From Cryptomeria japonica (lineage: Eukaryota; Streptophyta; Pinopsida; Cupressales; Cupressaceae), in assembly GCF_030272615.1 (NCBI RefSeq), contig NC_081410.1:190295619-190359618 (forward strand): 64,000 nucleotides of DNA, in the 5' to 3' direction. The position numbers and the translations under genes are program-made. This document shows, piece by piece, positions 21,238 to 31,661 of the stretch (position 1 is the first letter of the stretch; every line of letters begins with the position of its first letter). The notes beneath the pieces were generated by a model that had not been told where the DNA came from, made no database searches, and was given only the letters and a program-made list of their open reading frames with translations.

Positions 21238-23452
21238 TTAACCTTGATGAGTTGTAACATTACATTCAGAGGTAGGTTCGGAAGAAGATCCAATGCCTTT
21301 TAGGACAACCTTGGGTCTTTGGGTATAATTTTCAGGTGTTTTATCCTTGATGATAATGGTAGAGACATAATTGTCCATCAAAATGTGATTGACAGTTGAA
21401 TCATAGTTATAGGATGCTCTGGTATAGTTGGTTTGCTCATCTGTGGCTTTAGCTTTTCCCTTGTCATGCTTTGGGAATGGTTCCTTAAACATCGCATGTT
21501 CTAGATTGGATGAATTCCCTTCAATCTCAATGTCACCTCTATCAATAAGGTCTTGTATGATGTTCTTCAGTCGATGATAATTTCCTATTTTATGTCCCTT
21601 GGTCTTGTGATATTCATAGTATTCATTGTCATTCCACCAATTTGGTTTGACCTTTGGTTCATATGGAAGCAAATCTAGAATTGTGATTATCTTGTTTGCT
21701 ACTAGCTTTTTGAAAGCTGACTCAAGTGGTTCTCCCAATGGGGTATACTTCCTTCATGATTTTGAAGTTGTTTGAGTATTCGCTTGATTGTTTGTAGAAC
21801 TTGATCCAGAAAAAATGATTATGGGTCGTACTGTATTGGCATCAACAACACCATCATTGATTGTGTTCTTGTTTTTATTCCAAAATCTTGGCTTGTCTTT
21901 TCCTTTAAAGTCCTCTTTGTTTTCTTTAAATATCTTAATGACTCCTTGTTCAATTAGGACTTTCTCTATTGCTAAGCCTTTTTCAATGACGTCCTTGAAA
22001 GTGGACAAGCAAGCTTTCCTTAGATCATAAGCAATGTCTTTGTTAACATTCTGGGTGAACATCTCCACCATTTGTTTTTGTGGAATTTCACAAGAGCATT
22101 TGTTGGCTAGATTTCTCCATCTTTGTAAAAATCATGAAAATGACTCCCCATCCTTTTGCTTGGTGTTGCACAAAGTAGTGACTGATATGTTTGTCTCTAT
22201 GTTATATGAGAAATGTTGGATAAATGCCTCTGCTAAGTCACCCCATGACTTAATTCCAAGTGGTAGTTGGGAGAACCATTCCATAGCTTGATCACCTAAT
22301 CTTTGTGGGAATAATCTCATCAAATATGTCTCTTCTGTTGCTACCTCAATGAAGTTGTGAAAAAATGTCTTATATGTGCCTTAGGATCCCCTTTTCCTTA
22401 ATACTTATCAAACTTAGGTGTCACAAAGTGTGTAGGAAATGGAGGAATTGGAATGCTTTTGTCAAATGGATAGGGATATATATCTCTCATTGTATAAGTT
22501 GGTTTCGGTGTATTTATGTCCTCCATTTTCTTTTGTAAGTCCTTAATTTGTTATTCCAAATTGTTCTTAGGTGGAGATCCACATCTTGGACCATACCCCA
22601 TGCCTGAGCCACTGGGTGGGGGAGGAGCATGCTGCATATATGGATGATATTTATCATACACATGTTCATATGGAGGAGGTCTATAGTGATGTTGCGTATA
22701 AGGACCACTTGGTATAGAGTCATGATGAGGAATAGAATATCTGTTTTGTCTGTGTATACCATACTCTATAGGCATGTCAGGAGTTTGTTCTAGTGTGTTG
22801 CCCCCAAATTTGACATGGGGTTTCCTTGTGTCCAAATTTTGATCATGCCTTTGGATATCCAATTGCTTTGGTGGTTGGTCCTTAGCATTGGTATGTGATT
22901 GAGTATATTTTTCTGCATAAGACTTCCATAATGGTCTGCGAAGGTGAGTATCATATGCTTGACCATGTGTATGTGAGACCTCAGGTTTTTGAAACAAAGA
23001 TGATGGTGATTCAGGCACAAGATGTGGTCCTTTAGTGCCTCCACTATTAGGCCTCCTTTGATCCATGTTGAGGTGAGGTTGTTGCAAAGGTGGATTTTCC
23101 ATTATTTGAGACATATCAAAATCATGAGGTGTCTTGGCTCCACTTTGTGCCATTACTTGTAGAAAATATTGTCTATCTCTCCTCATTATTTCCTCAACCA
23201 ATCGATTGAAACAGGGATGCATAATGGAGTCTTCCACTTCTACTGAATGTATGGAAAATTTGTCCATATTGTCATTGTTGTTTGTAGTGCCCATGTTCTC
23301 AACATTTGGAATGTTTCTATAGGCATCCATGTTAGGTAATGTGGTATGATCAGAATTGAAAAAGACATCATTGTCATACTCATAGGCACTAATGTTTGCG
23401 GACTCTTGAGCCTATTTAGTTTCTCTCCTAGATTTTTGGGAACAAGTTTCAA
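21238..23452 (-). pseudogene. Gag of element A
   Basis: The capsid-nucleocapsid precursor. 22551-23330 is the N-terminal part, proline and histidine rich (MQHAPPPPSGSGMGYGP). Next is the Retrotrans_gag domain (LGDQAMEWFSQLPLGIKSWG, FIQHFSY, 22132-22323), continuing at 21754-22071. 21238-21738 holds the usual Tat zinc-knuckle-like motif, here YYEYHKTKGHKIGNYHRLK. Both cysteines expected in this motif are tyrosines, each explained by one G-to-A change. Stops near 22125 and 22380-22550 break the frame. Confidence 0.85.
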
Positions 23453-24159
23453 CCATGAACTAGGTATTGACCAAGATGTGTGAGACTAGATGAAAATGGA
23501 AATGGAAGACCAAGAGTTGGATGGAATGTAAATGAATTTGAAGTTTACTTGCAATGTCCAAAGTGTAAGACCAAGTATGTATGTAGTAGAGTAGGTGTGG
23601 CTTCCAAAGAGATGATAGTTTCTCTTGATGAAGTAAGTTGACCTTGAGGCTAAGTAAGACCAAATGAGACCCAAAGGTGATAGACCTTGATGAGGGACCA
23701 CTTAGCAAAATGTTGTTGTATGTATTGTGTTGACAAAGTAAGATGAGGACAAGCAAGTGCCCTTTTGACTCAAGTTTAGACAAATGTGAATGTAATGCAA
23801 GATGTAATACAATGATGGACTATGTGAGACCCAGAAATAGGTTGAATGCTAGATGAAAACCCGGAGAGATAACCTAGGAAGCTCAATAAGTCTAAAACTG
23901 ACTGCTATTGTTTGTTGGACTGTAAATTTTTCCAATTTGTGAAGTTGTTTGTTGTGACCAAATCATAATTTTTTGACTATTTTTTCGTGACAAGATGACA
24001 CAATGTTAATGAGGACTCAATGTTTGCAAGTGTTTAGACTCAAAATGACTCAAATAAAAGTGTGTCGTTTGATGTAAAAATGTTTTGCATACACTTGAAG
24101 ACACAAAAGACACAATGTTTTAATGTTTGGCCTTAAATATTTGAATGTTTAAAAGAAGA
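23453..24159 (-). other. Leader of A between conserved module and gag
   Basis: Non-coding leader DNA, rich in short GTTTGATG/ATGTTT-like words. No gene is visible. B has an equivalent stretch (49911-50690) with similar composition. Confidence 0.45.
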
Positions 24160-24660
24160 CAAGCACAATTCTTATGGTTAGCCAGGACAATAGTTGTTGA
24201 TCCCATATGGGGTTTCCCCCAAGGCTACGCTATTCAGAGTGGATACTTAGATGCTTGACCCCACTGGCTCCACCCTCGGCACTCACTTCTCCAGGGCAGC
24301 CAAGCATTAGTCCCCATGAAAACTCCTCGTGGTGAACTTTGTATCTCTACTAAAAATCGTATGTGTGTGGGTCGCTCCAGAGGTCCGACCTCCTGCCCAA
24401 ACAACTAGAAGGATTTTGGCTTTCTAAAACAAAAAGGTGCTAGTAAGGGCATCCGCTCTTGTGGCCATACATGTGGCACTTTCAACTCTGTAAATACAGA
24501 AGGCTCCCAATCGGTAAGGGTTACGCCCTACAACTGATCAAATAAATTTGATCAAACGGGTTTATGGGGAGACATAGTGTCGGTATGAACTGATCAGCAC
24601 ACGTTACCCATGGCTTTCACCATGGATACAGTTATTTATAGTGGTTCGAAAGAGGTGGGT
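24160..24660 (-). promoter_or_regulatory. Conserved leader module of element A
   Basis: Two parts recur in other elements. Around 24250-24330 the sense strand reads GACTAATGCTTGGCTGCCCT and GGGGTCAAGCATCTAAGTAT, with a close match in B (50700-50800). At 24630-24650 it reads AACCACTATAAATAACTGT, matched in E (27673-27692) and more loosely in B (51098-51117). The position, about 0.8-1.2 kb from the primer-binding site and ahead of gag, is also kept. Packaging signal, internal promoter or translation element are all possible. Confidence 0.65.
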
Positions 24661-25149
24661 TTTCCTCGCTACCACTTGGTTCGTTCTCTCCTCACTAGTA
24701 GTCCTAATTGGAGATATTCCCTCTAGAGATTAAACAAAAAGATCCTATTGCTCAAGACACAAAAGACACTGGTTCAATTTTAGTGCACCAATTGAAGTGT
24801 TTGGTAATCTATGAAAACAAGGCACACATTAAAGATCAAAAGAAACCCTTGTCAAGGTCCTGGAATAAAGATTTGTTAGTAGTTTGGATTGTTTCAAATG
24901 ATTACCCCTTCCTGCAAGCACACAAGTTAGGTAAATTTTAGATCCAAAAATACTTTGTGAAATAGGGGCCTTCGACAAAATGATTTGCTTTCAAGACAAG
25001 CTGCACCAATTTTATTAGCTAGAGCATAAGATGTTAGCCCGAAATAAACTAGATCTAAAATCCAAATGACGAAATAAAGCTTAGAAACTAGATCAAAAAA
25101 CTGAAAATGCAAAATATGAGACACAAATGCGGTTAAACCTAACTCAGAC

Positions 25150-25440
25150 GCGAAAGAAAATCGCAAACACATCTAAATTCATCACAGACACACCTATATC
25201 ACACAGACGTGTGTCCCGAATGTAGACGTGGCTGAGAGATTCACGGATGTGGTTTGAAATACAGACGCAGCCCTGCAATCTGCAAAATAAGATAAAATGA
25301 TGTCGAACGCAAATGCGATTACGGAGATCACAGATGCGGAATAAAAGCAAAAATGCGGTTATAGGATGCTTAGACGTGGAAATGTCAAAAGTTATCGAAA
25401 ACGTCAGATCTATAACTTCAAAAACACAAAATCTGCAACA
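25150..25440 (-). repeat. Leader array of A, CACGTCTGTGT-type motif
   Basis: Degenerate copies (plus strand ACACAGACGTG, TAGACGTGG, ACAGACGCAG, AGATGCGG) beside the primer-binding site. The same motif, inverted on the plus strand, fills the antisense-gene intron at 11505-11720. One segment, GCGTCTGTATTTCAA in sense, matches the intron's GCGTCTATGTATTTCAA closely. Confidence 0.6.
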
Positions 25441-25468
25441 AAAAATATTAAATGCAAATGGAACAAGA

Positions 25469-25486
25469 GTCCCACTGGGTGTGCCA
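25469..25486 (-). promoter_or_regulatory. Primer-binding site of element A
   Basis: On the minus strand TGGCACACCCAGTGGGAC starts three bases after the 5' LTR end. It is TGGC-type, like other Tat elements, and differs from the TGGTGAACCC sites of B, C and E. Confidence 0.8.
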
Positions 25487-25489
25487 AAA

Positions 25490-26280
25490 TGTTTATGGTA
25501 AAAATGGAAACAACAATATTGAAAGACTAAATGAATTCAACCACAAAACACTAGCCTAACAACAACAAAGATCCACCATAACATATGAAGATTACCTAAG
25601 ATATTGCAAATCAAATGAAATCACAAATATTATACCATCACATGTCCAATAGGGTTTGGATCTCCATTCTTCCTATCTCCATTGATCTTGCTTGATATAT
25701 TTGCTCTCGGATTTTATGCATGCACAAGAGCTCAACAAAAAACGAAAATGTGGTTGCAAGTAGGCTTGATCGTGTATGAAAGTTTGAATGTGTAGTCAGG
25801 TAGAATGATTAGCTGATTAGGGTTGATAATGAAGGAAGCATCTCCTTATATAGAAGACACTATAAGAAATGGAGGGATAAGATTGAGAGGTGTAAAAAAT
25901 AAATGGTCGGCTAGGATTAAAGGGTAGGCAGAGAAAATAAGAAAATAATGAGAGAGTAGGTAGTGTAAGAATTAAGAGATGAATGACATGTGTCATGGGT
26001 AGAAAAGGATAATGAATTAATTAAATAAATAAAGATTTATTTAATTAATAGAAGAAGTGGGATCAATTAAATAGATAAAAATATTTATTTAATTTAGAAA
26101 AGGATAATTTAAATAAATAAATGTATTTATTTATTTAAATGAGAAATAAGGCTAGAAGAGGATAAATTAATTAATTAAATAAAATAAAGATTTATTTAAT
26201 TAATAGAAGAATTAGGCTTAAAATAATTAAATAAATAAAGATATTTATTTAATTAGACAGGACAATTTTAGGTGTCTACA
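25490..26280 (-). mobile_element. 5' LTR of element A
   Basis: A 791-bp LTR, sense start TGTAGACACCTAAAATTG at 26280 and sense end CCATAAACA at 25490. It pairs with 10251-11017. The palindrome ladder lies at 26010-26265. Confidence 0.9.
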
Positions 26281-26445
26281 AAAGCTTTGTTAAATCGATT
26301 GAGGGAGTCTTAATTAGATTCATTTGTTTAATTCAATTGATTTTGCATTATTCAATTGTTATTTAGGATTAATTCTAATTAGATTAGAGTTTGTGATTCA
26401 CTCTGATAATCTGATTGATTAATGATGATTTTAACCTTGAGTACA
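26281..26445 (+). mobile_element. End of the 5' LTR of element E
   Basis: Continues 10204-10250 after removal of element A, beginning with the AAAGC target duplication. It aligns with 59204-59365 of the 3' LTR with roughly 5-10 percent difference by eye and ends TTGAGTACA. Confidence 0.8.
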
Positions 26446-26447
26446 TT

Positions 26448-26465
26448 TGTTGAACCCGACGTGAA
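26448..26465 (+). promoter_or_regulatory. Primer-binding site of element E
   Basis: TGTTGAACCCGACGTGAA, two bases after the LTR end. It differs by one base from that of element B (TGGTGAACCCGACGTGAA). Confidence 0.75.
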
Positions 26466-26514
26466 ACATGCTTTCTAGTCTGATTTTTTTTCTTTTTTTC
26501 TAGTTTGCAGGGTC

Positions 26515-27180
26515 GTACAAGAAATCTGATGTGCAATTGATAGTACAAAAATTTGCAATTGACAATATTAATACGCAATTGACCTCATTTTGATTCTTAA
26601 TTGACAACATCCTTATTTGCAATTGCTCTAACTGATGCGCAATTGCAGGATTAAACCAGATTTCTGATTTTTTGTGTTGTTTTAGATTTATAGTCATTTG
26701 CGAGATCAACCCATCAATATTTTGTAATCCTGGAAAAATTATCTTTTTTGCATAAAATGTCTCTAACCTCATGGCAAGGTAACTTTTTAAATTCCAGGTG
26801 CCAGGAGGAAAAGAAAGCATAGAAGACAATGGAGAGCATACCAAAAGCTTCTAAAGGCAAAGAGAAAACTTCATGAACTTGAAGAAGAAGAGGCAATCGC
26901 TCAATACCATAGAAACATTCATCGATTCCTTGCCAAATTAGTCTTCTAAGATGACATTGAAGTGACGGCTCGTGTAATCTGGAGTGATATCATCGCAGAT
27001 TAACTTCTCTCTTCTGTCTTTTCATTTTGTTGATTTTCTAAAAAATTTCGAATTTAACTAGTGCACAATTGATCTATCAGTAATTCGCAATTGCTGTCAC
27101 AGAAATTTGCATTTGCTCAATAGGTAGTTCACATTTTCTTAGTAAGTAGTTCGCATTCGCATGAGTAGGATAAAATGTTT
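26515..27180 (+). repeat. Leader array of E, GCGCAATTGC-type motif
   Basis: Clusters of TTTGCAATTGAC, ACGCAATTG, TGATGCGCAATTGCAGG, TAATTCGCAATTGCTG and TTCGCATTCGCA at 26520-26650 and 27060-27170. The same motif is found in the intron of E's antisense gene, inverted in the DNA. Between the clusters (26650-27060) there is no gene. Confidence 0.55.
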
Positions 27181-27499
27181 TTGTTCAGTTTTCTTTCTAT
27201 TCTTTGTCAATAATTACCTCTGTTTCTACAAACAGAGAGGTCAAAAGTTGTAACCAAAAAAAAAATTAGGCTGGATAACCCACCATGTATTAACTAACAT
27301 TTTTTGCAGGTATAGCTTAGAAACACTTCAATTTGGTGTAATTAAAATAAACCACAAACCATCTTCTTTTTGCTTCACAATTGCTATGAAGGGTAAAATG
27401 AACACCATGTTTACATGGAGCAACGTCTCCATTTAGACTAGAAAACTTTACAATTTGGGGTTAAAAAGAATCTTGTTTTTTGTGTTTACAAGGTGATAG

Positions 27500-27700
27500 G
27501 TATATGCTCTCCCCTCTTCTGGGTGATCAAAAAGTCAAACCCACCTCTTTTATGTTTTCTGTCAATTTCAACATTAGGCTAAATCCTTTAGTAGACCTGC
27601 CCTCCCGAGAAGCCCGTAAGGCCGGTGAGAGGGGAATGACCTAAAGTGGTAATGACTAATACAAAGTATTCTAAACCACTATAAATAAATGTGTTTGCAA
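27500..27700 (+). promoter_or_regulatory. Conserved leader module of element E
   Basis: TATGCTCTC, then GACCTGCCCTCCCGA and GAGAGGGGAATGACCTAAAG, then CTAAACCACTATAAATAAAT at 27671-27690. Element B has the same series in the same order (sense: TATGCTCTC, GGCCTGCCTTCCCGA, GAGAAGGGAATGGCCCAAAG, CTAACTCACTATAAACAAAT). Element A shares the last motif. Confidence 0.65.
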
Positions 27701-28053
27701 TGAAAATTGTAAGCAACAGGTGTTGGAATGGCATAGCGATGATTAAATTCACCGGATCTATGCCCACCCGAACAGAAGCCTAATTAAAAACCTTAGAACT
27801 TAGAAGACCAACTGAGTCAGTAGCCAGATACTTTGTTATCACAATGCAAGGGTGGGGAAGAATCCACCCCCAAGACACTCACCATATATCTCCCAGGATA
27901 ATGATCCAATTGATGAGCAAACTTCTTTGGTCCAATTTCCAGACATAGGCAAAAAAAGGGGCGCACCTTAGGGTGTGACAAGGTTGTTTGAGCTGACAAA
28001 GTATCAAGTCGTGGGTTGTGATAATATTTGTGACCTTTTGACCTTAGGAGAGT

Positions 28054-30110
28054 ATGCTTGATGTGCTATCAAATTTCCAAAATACTATCGAAAAAAAAAT
28101 ATGGGATCTTGAAAAAGATCTAAACATTCATGAGGATTTGAAAAAGTCCTTTAAACAAGTGCTCTCTTTATTTAGTTTAGATTGTTTTCTTTGTTTGCTA
28201 CTGTGTCTTTACAACATCAATATCAACAAGATCAAACCCCTCAACAAAAAGTTTCAAAATCAACAAGATAAAATCCCTCAACAAATTCAAGTTTCAACAT
28301 CAACAAGATCAAACACCCTCGACAAGGTCAAGTTTCAACATCAACATCAACATCAACATCAAACATCACATCAAAATCAAACTTTTGCAACAATTCTAGA
28401 AATGGAGAAAACATCTTACATGTTGTGATCCTAGGTCTAAACCAATCAAGCAAACATCATGGATTGGCATTATGCAAATTCATCCCTTCCATTTCTATTC
28501 CATCACCATCCATAGAAATATTAGCTCAACAAATTAATACTTTGCAACAACAAATGAGAAACACGACTAGTCCTAACAACCATAGGGATTGGTTAGAAAA
28601 AATTATGAGAGAAGTGATAACCATGAGGGAATCATTATTAGGCCAACCTTCTTCCTCTTGTGAGACCATTCAAACATGCCAACCTTCATTCTTCAACAAA
28701 ATAATTCCTACCTTAGTTCAACCAACATTAGAGTCATGTCAACCTTCTATCAACCCAACATATCAAACATACCAATCATATCAACCCAACTTTCAAACTC
28801 CGTTCAACCAAAACCAAAACCCTTTCAACCAAAATCCAACCTCTTTCAACCAAAATCAAATCCCATTCAACCAAAATTTAAATCAATCATATCTATTCAA
28901 CATTTCATCATCCCTTGAAGTTACACAAGACCAATCCATGTCATCTCTATCCAATAACACAATCTCTTAAGGGCTACCCATCGTAAAAATCCAATCTAAT
29001 TCAGGTCATGATTCAGAGGATCTCATTAAAAATCCTTCCTCATCATACTAAAGTGTTGGAACCTTCCAAAAATATCCCATGCAAACTCCTTCCCTGTGTC
29101 AAGAGGAAAATCCAAAATCAAAAGAAATTGGTCATGAAACAAATTAGGATCAAGAACAAACCCTTCCATCCTACCCAATTTTTGATCAAGATCCCACCAA
29201 CCAAGAATCTTATGATGATCCCCTCATCCTTTTTTATTCCACTCATAATAAAACCCTTGTTTCTCAAGAGCAAGATATTCTTTCAAGTCTCATCCAACAT
29301 CCACCTACTAAGCAAGATTAGGACATCCCTTCCATCCTTCCTAATAATATCTTTCCAATTCAAGATCAAAGCATTCCTTCACCTTCATGTCATAAAAAAA
29401 ATCCCATTATTTCTCCAAATCCTTATCAAGATCTCTCCTTTAATCCTCCATGTTCCTCACAAGATTCCCTCTCAAATAAACCTACCATTTCTCTTAGTCC
29501 CCCTCATGATCTCAATGCCTCTACACAAGTTGTTCATGAGCCCCTTATCAATGAAATCACCAATCTAGATCATACTACACAGAACAAATTGTCAGCAATT
29601 GTATGTGTTCCATCATCAAATGCCAATGTAGTGACAAAAACAAGCATAACACCAACTAATGAGATCAACACCTGGTTGGCTTCGTCATACTCTTCAAGTG
29701 CATCAATTAAAAAAAGCATAGCACTCGCTCATGTCACAACTTCGAAACAAAAATCTATTTGTCTCATACACCCACATTTGAAAAACTGGGGGCAAGAAGA
29801 TCTACCATAACTGAATTGGTTTGAAAATAATGAGGCCATAGAAAAAATTGTACATGAAATACACCCAGCTGAATATCCTATTGAAAAGGATAGGTTTATC
29901 CAACTTTTCAAACATGGACCAATGAACTATCTACACAAAATTCATACCAACTCAATAACAACATCCATCTTAAAAGATATTTTATCTAAGGAATGGGTTC
30001 ATTTAAGTTTTAAATTACTGCATTTGCATATTTCTTTACTACAGTGCATCACATATCTCATCATAGTTGCATTTCATATTGCACAACATCTAGCTCTGGG
30101 ATAACTTTAA
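28054..30110 (+). pseudogene. Gag-like gene of element E
   Basis: A broken ORF, homologous to the ORF of element B. It begins with a helical, coiled-coil-prone segment (MLDVLSNFQNTIEKKIWDLE), then Q/H-rich repeats, then a prion-like run of PFNQNQN/SFNQNQI units (28800-28880). Next is SSLEVTQDQSMSSLSNNT, which matches PLEVSQEPSILSSSNNT in B. The rest is Ser/Pro/Asp-rich (29160-29800). It ends with a helical segment near 29890-30100 (KDRFIQLFKHGPMNYLHKIH). No CCHC knuckle or pol motif is visible. Stops and frameshifts occur at about 28428, 28970, 29320 and 29808. Confidence 0.6.
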
Positions 30111-30560
30111 GAAACCACCCCCCGGGCAACTATGTAAAATCTTGGCAAATCAGACATTATTTTCGGAGGAAAATTTCATATGGATGGCAAAAAAAAATTT
30201 CAAAATAGGACAAAAAATTATTTTGTATTGGCGATTTTTTCTAGGGTACGAAAATTCCATAAATTTCTGGTGAATTATACCTTGTTCTATGGGGGAAATA
30301 TATATTGTAGGAGGCGAATATTTTTTGTTAAAAGGAACAAATATATAATTGTATAGGCAAAAAATTTTACTCCGAAGGAAAAATTATTTAAATATATTGG
30401 CGATTTTTATCCACCGCTTGAAAATTATTGAATTTGTTTTGGTGAATATTTTATTTTTATGAAAAAATATATAATTTATTGGCAATTTCATGAATTCATT
30501 GCCATTAATAGACAAGGCACATCACATCACATCACATCAGTACATCACATTGAGTCTGGA
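30111..30560. other. AT-rich left flank of the DNA-transposon block
   Basis: No gene. Repeated GGCGATTTTT, GGCGAATATT and GGTGAATTAT words resemble those near 42780-42865 at the right flank (GGCGAATTTTT on the minus strand, GGCGAATATTC), suggesting degenerate subterminal repeats. A CACAT microsatellite lies at 30519-30548. I could not define terminal inverted repeats. Confidence 0.35.
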
Positions 30561-30624
30561 CTCTGCACGATGTATCAATAAGCGTGGCCTCTTTGACACG
30601 TGAAGGGTGACACTTACCTAAAAT

Positions 30625-30745
30625 CCATCAATGATTTTAAACCGTTCAATGATCGTAGATCAATGACTGAAGTTTTATTTCGGCCCAATTTTCTGAAGAG
30701 AACATAGCTCACCAGAAAGTGCCCGGAATGGAATTGGATTCAATA
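30625..30745 (+). promoter_or_regulatory. Diverged single copy of the 266-bp promoter-like repeat
   Basis: ACCGTTCAATGATCGTAGATC, ATTTCGGCCCAATTTTC and CCCGGAATGGAA align in order with the repeat units at 32832-33775 (CCGTTGGATGAGCAAAGATC, ATTTCGGCCCGAATGTG, CCCGGAATTGAA). It lies about 400 bp upstream of the ORF at 31149. A TATA-like TTTATATACG is at about 31010. Confidence 0.5.
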
Positions 30746-31148
30746 AACACTTATCAAATGTCACGAATCACGATTGATAATTTTGGTCATTTAATATATA
30801 TCTATTCAGTTATTGCAATCCACTCTGTCCCCACGACTTCCAATGTGGTACTTGCCAACTTGGTACTGGTTTATAGTTGTTTTCAATTTCGCAAAGTCAC
30901 ACTCATGCATTTATGGGAAAGAATTGCAGAGATACGAAAGATTTGAAAAAATTTAAAGCAATTAATATGGTTAGAGAAGTAATTATTACAATCAAGAGCT
31001 TTATTTATATACGATCTCTGCTTCTTTCATCTTCAATTAGCCTTTTCCATTTGGTAGATAAATCGTCGAAGCTCACAGTATTTTAATTCTTCCTCTGGTT
31101 TAGGTTTATAGGCTTAGGTTGTTTAATTTGTTAATCTATTTTCTCAAG

Positions 31149-31661
31149 ATGGACACTCCCATCCGCTTGAGAAGCATTTATGAAGAGGACCAGAGGGCCT
31201 TTCTGGGCTCCGTTAAGGACCAAACCCTCAAATCAGTCTGCAAGGAGGTTGGGTCGTTCACCAATGAGGCTGTGTGGATGGTGTTGGGCAGAGAGTTTCT
31301 GGGAAACGAAAATAGATACCATGTTAACATGGACATTGCATCTCGGTTCTTAGCATCTCCTCTGGACCTTGGAGGAGACAAGGTGGATATGTTGATGTTG
31401 TTGAGGAAGGTTTTTAAGGAAGACTTCCTTGGAGATGATATTACTGTTGTCGTCCTTGCAGAAGTAGGGGTGGGGATCCCTTGGGCGAGTGAATTATCCA
31501 AGCTTCTCCTCCCTGACCAAATAGTGCCAGTGGCTAGGCAACCATTTCTCCTGAACCTGAATGCAGAGCACTTCACGCGTCACAATAAATGGGCACGGAT
31601 TGGTAGGGACCTCCTCCGGAAATGGTTGCTCCTGGACGATTCCAAACTACATGTGGCTTGA
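31149..31661 (+). CDS. Uninterrupted 170-codon ORF, unknown function
   Basis: Starts with AAGATGG, a good plant initiation context, and reads MDTPIRLRSIYEEDQRAFLG... to ...DDSKLHVA and a stop. It is clearly more GC-rich than the surrounding AT-rich DNA. The product is about 19 kDa, mixed hydrophobic and charged, with no signal peptide or membrane segment, and helical-looking (VDMLMLLRKVFKEDF, WARIGRDLLRKWLLL). I do not recognise the family. A TATA-like box (about 31010) and a diverged promoter repeat lie upstream. It could be a captured host-gene fragment or an accessory gene of the transposon block. It is the only complete ORF of unknown origin in a graveyard of broken genes. Confidence 0.5.
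   Translation: MDTPIRLRSIYEEDQRAFLGSVKDQTLKSVCKEVGSFTNEAVWMVLGREFLGNENRYHVNMDIASRFLASPLDLGGDKVDMLMLLRKVFKEDFLGDDITVVVLAEVGVGIPWASELSKLLLPDQIVPVARQPFLLNLNAEHFTRHNKWARIGRDLLRKWLLLDDSKLHVA

Larger units (their letters stand above)
10251..26280 (-). mobile_element. Element A: Ty3/gypsy, Tat lineage, with antisense PMD gene
   Basis: A 16.0-kb minus-strand element bounded by LTRs 25490-26280 (5') and 10251-11017 (3'). In sense order it has the primer-binding site, leader repeats, a conserved leader module, gag, aspartic protease with G-patch, RT, RNase H, a second RNase H, integrase, an A-rich tract, a spliced antisense PMD gene, and a polypurine tract within a hairpin. The second RNase H domain and the antisense gene between pol and the 3' LTR fit the Tat lineage. 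The LTRs differ by a few percent by eye and pol has many stops, so it is inactive. Confidence 0.9.

Noticed and set aside
28800-28880. A CRISPR-like array
   Set aside because: The period is set by codons for NQN/P repeats in an ORF; there are no spacers, and the host is eukaryotic.
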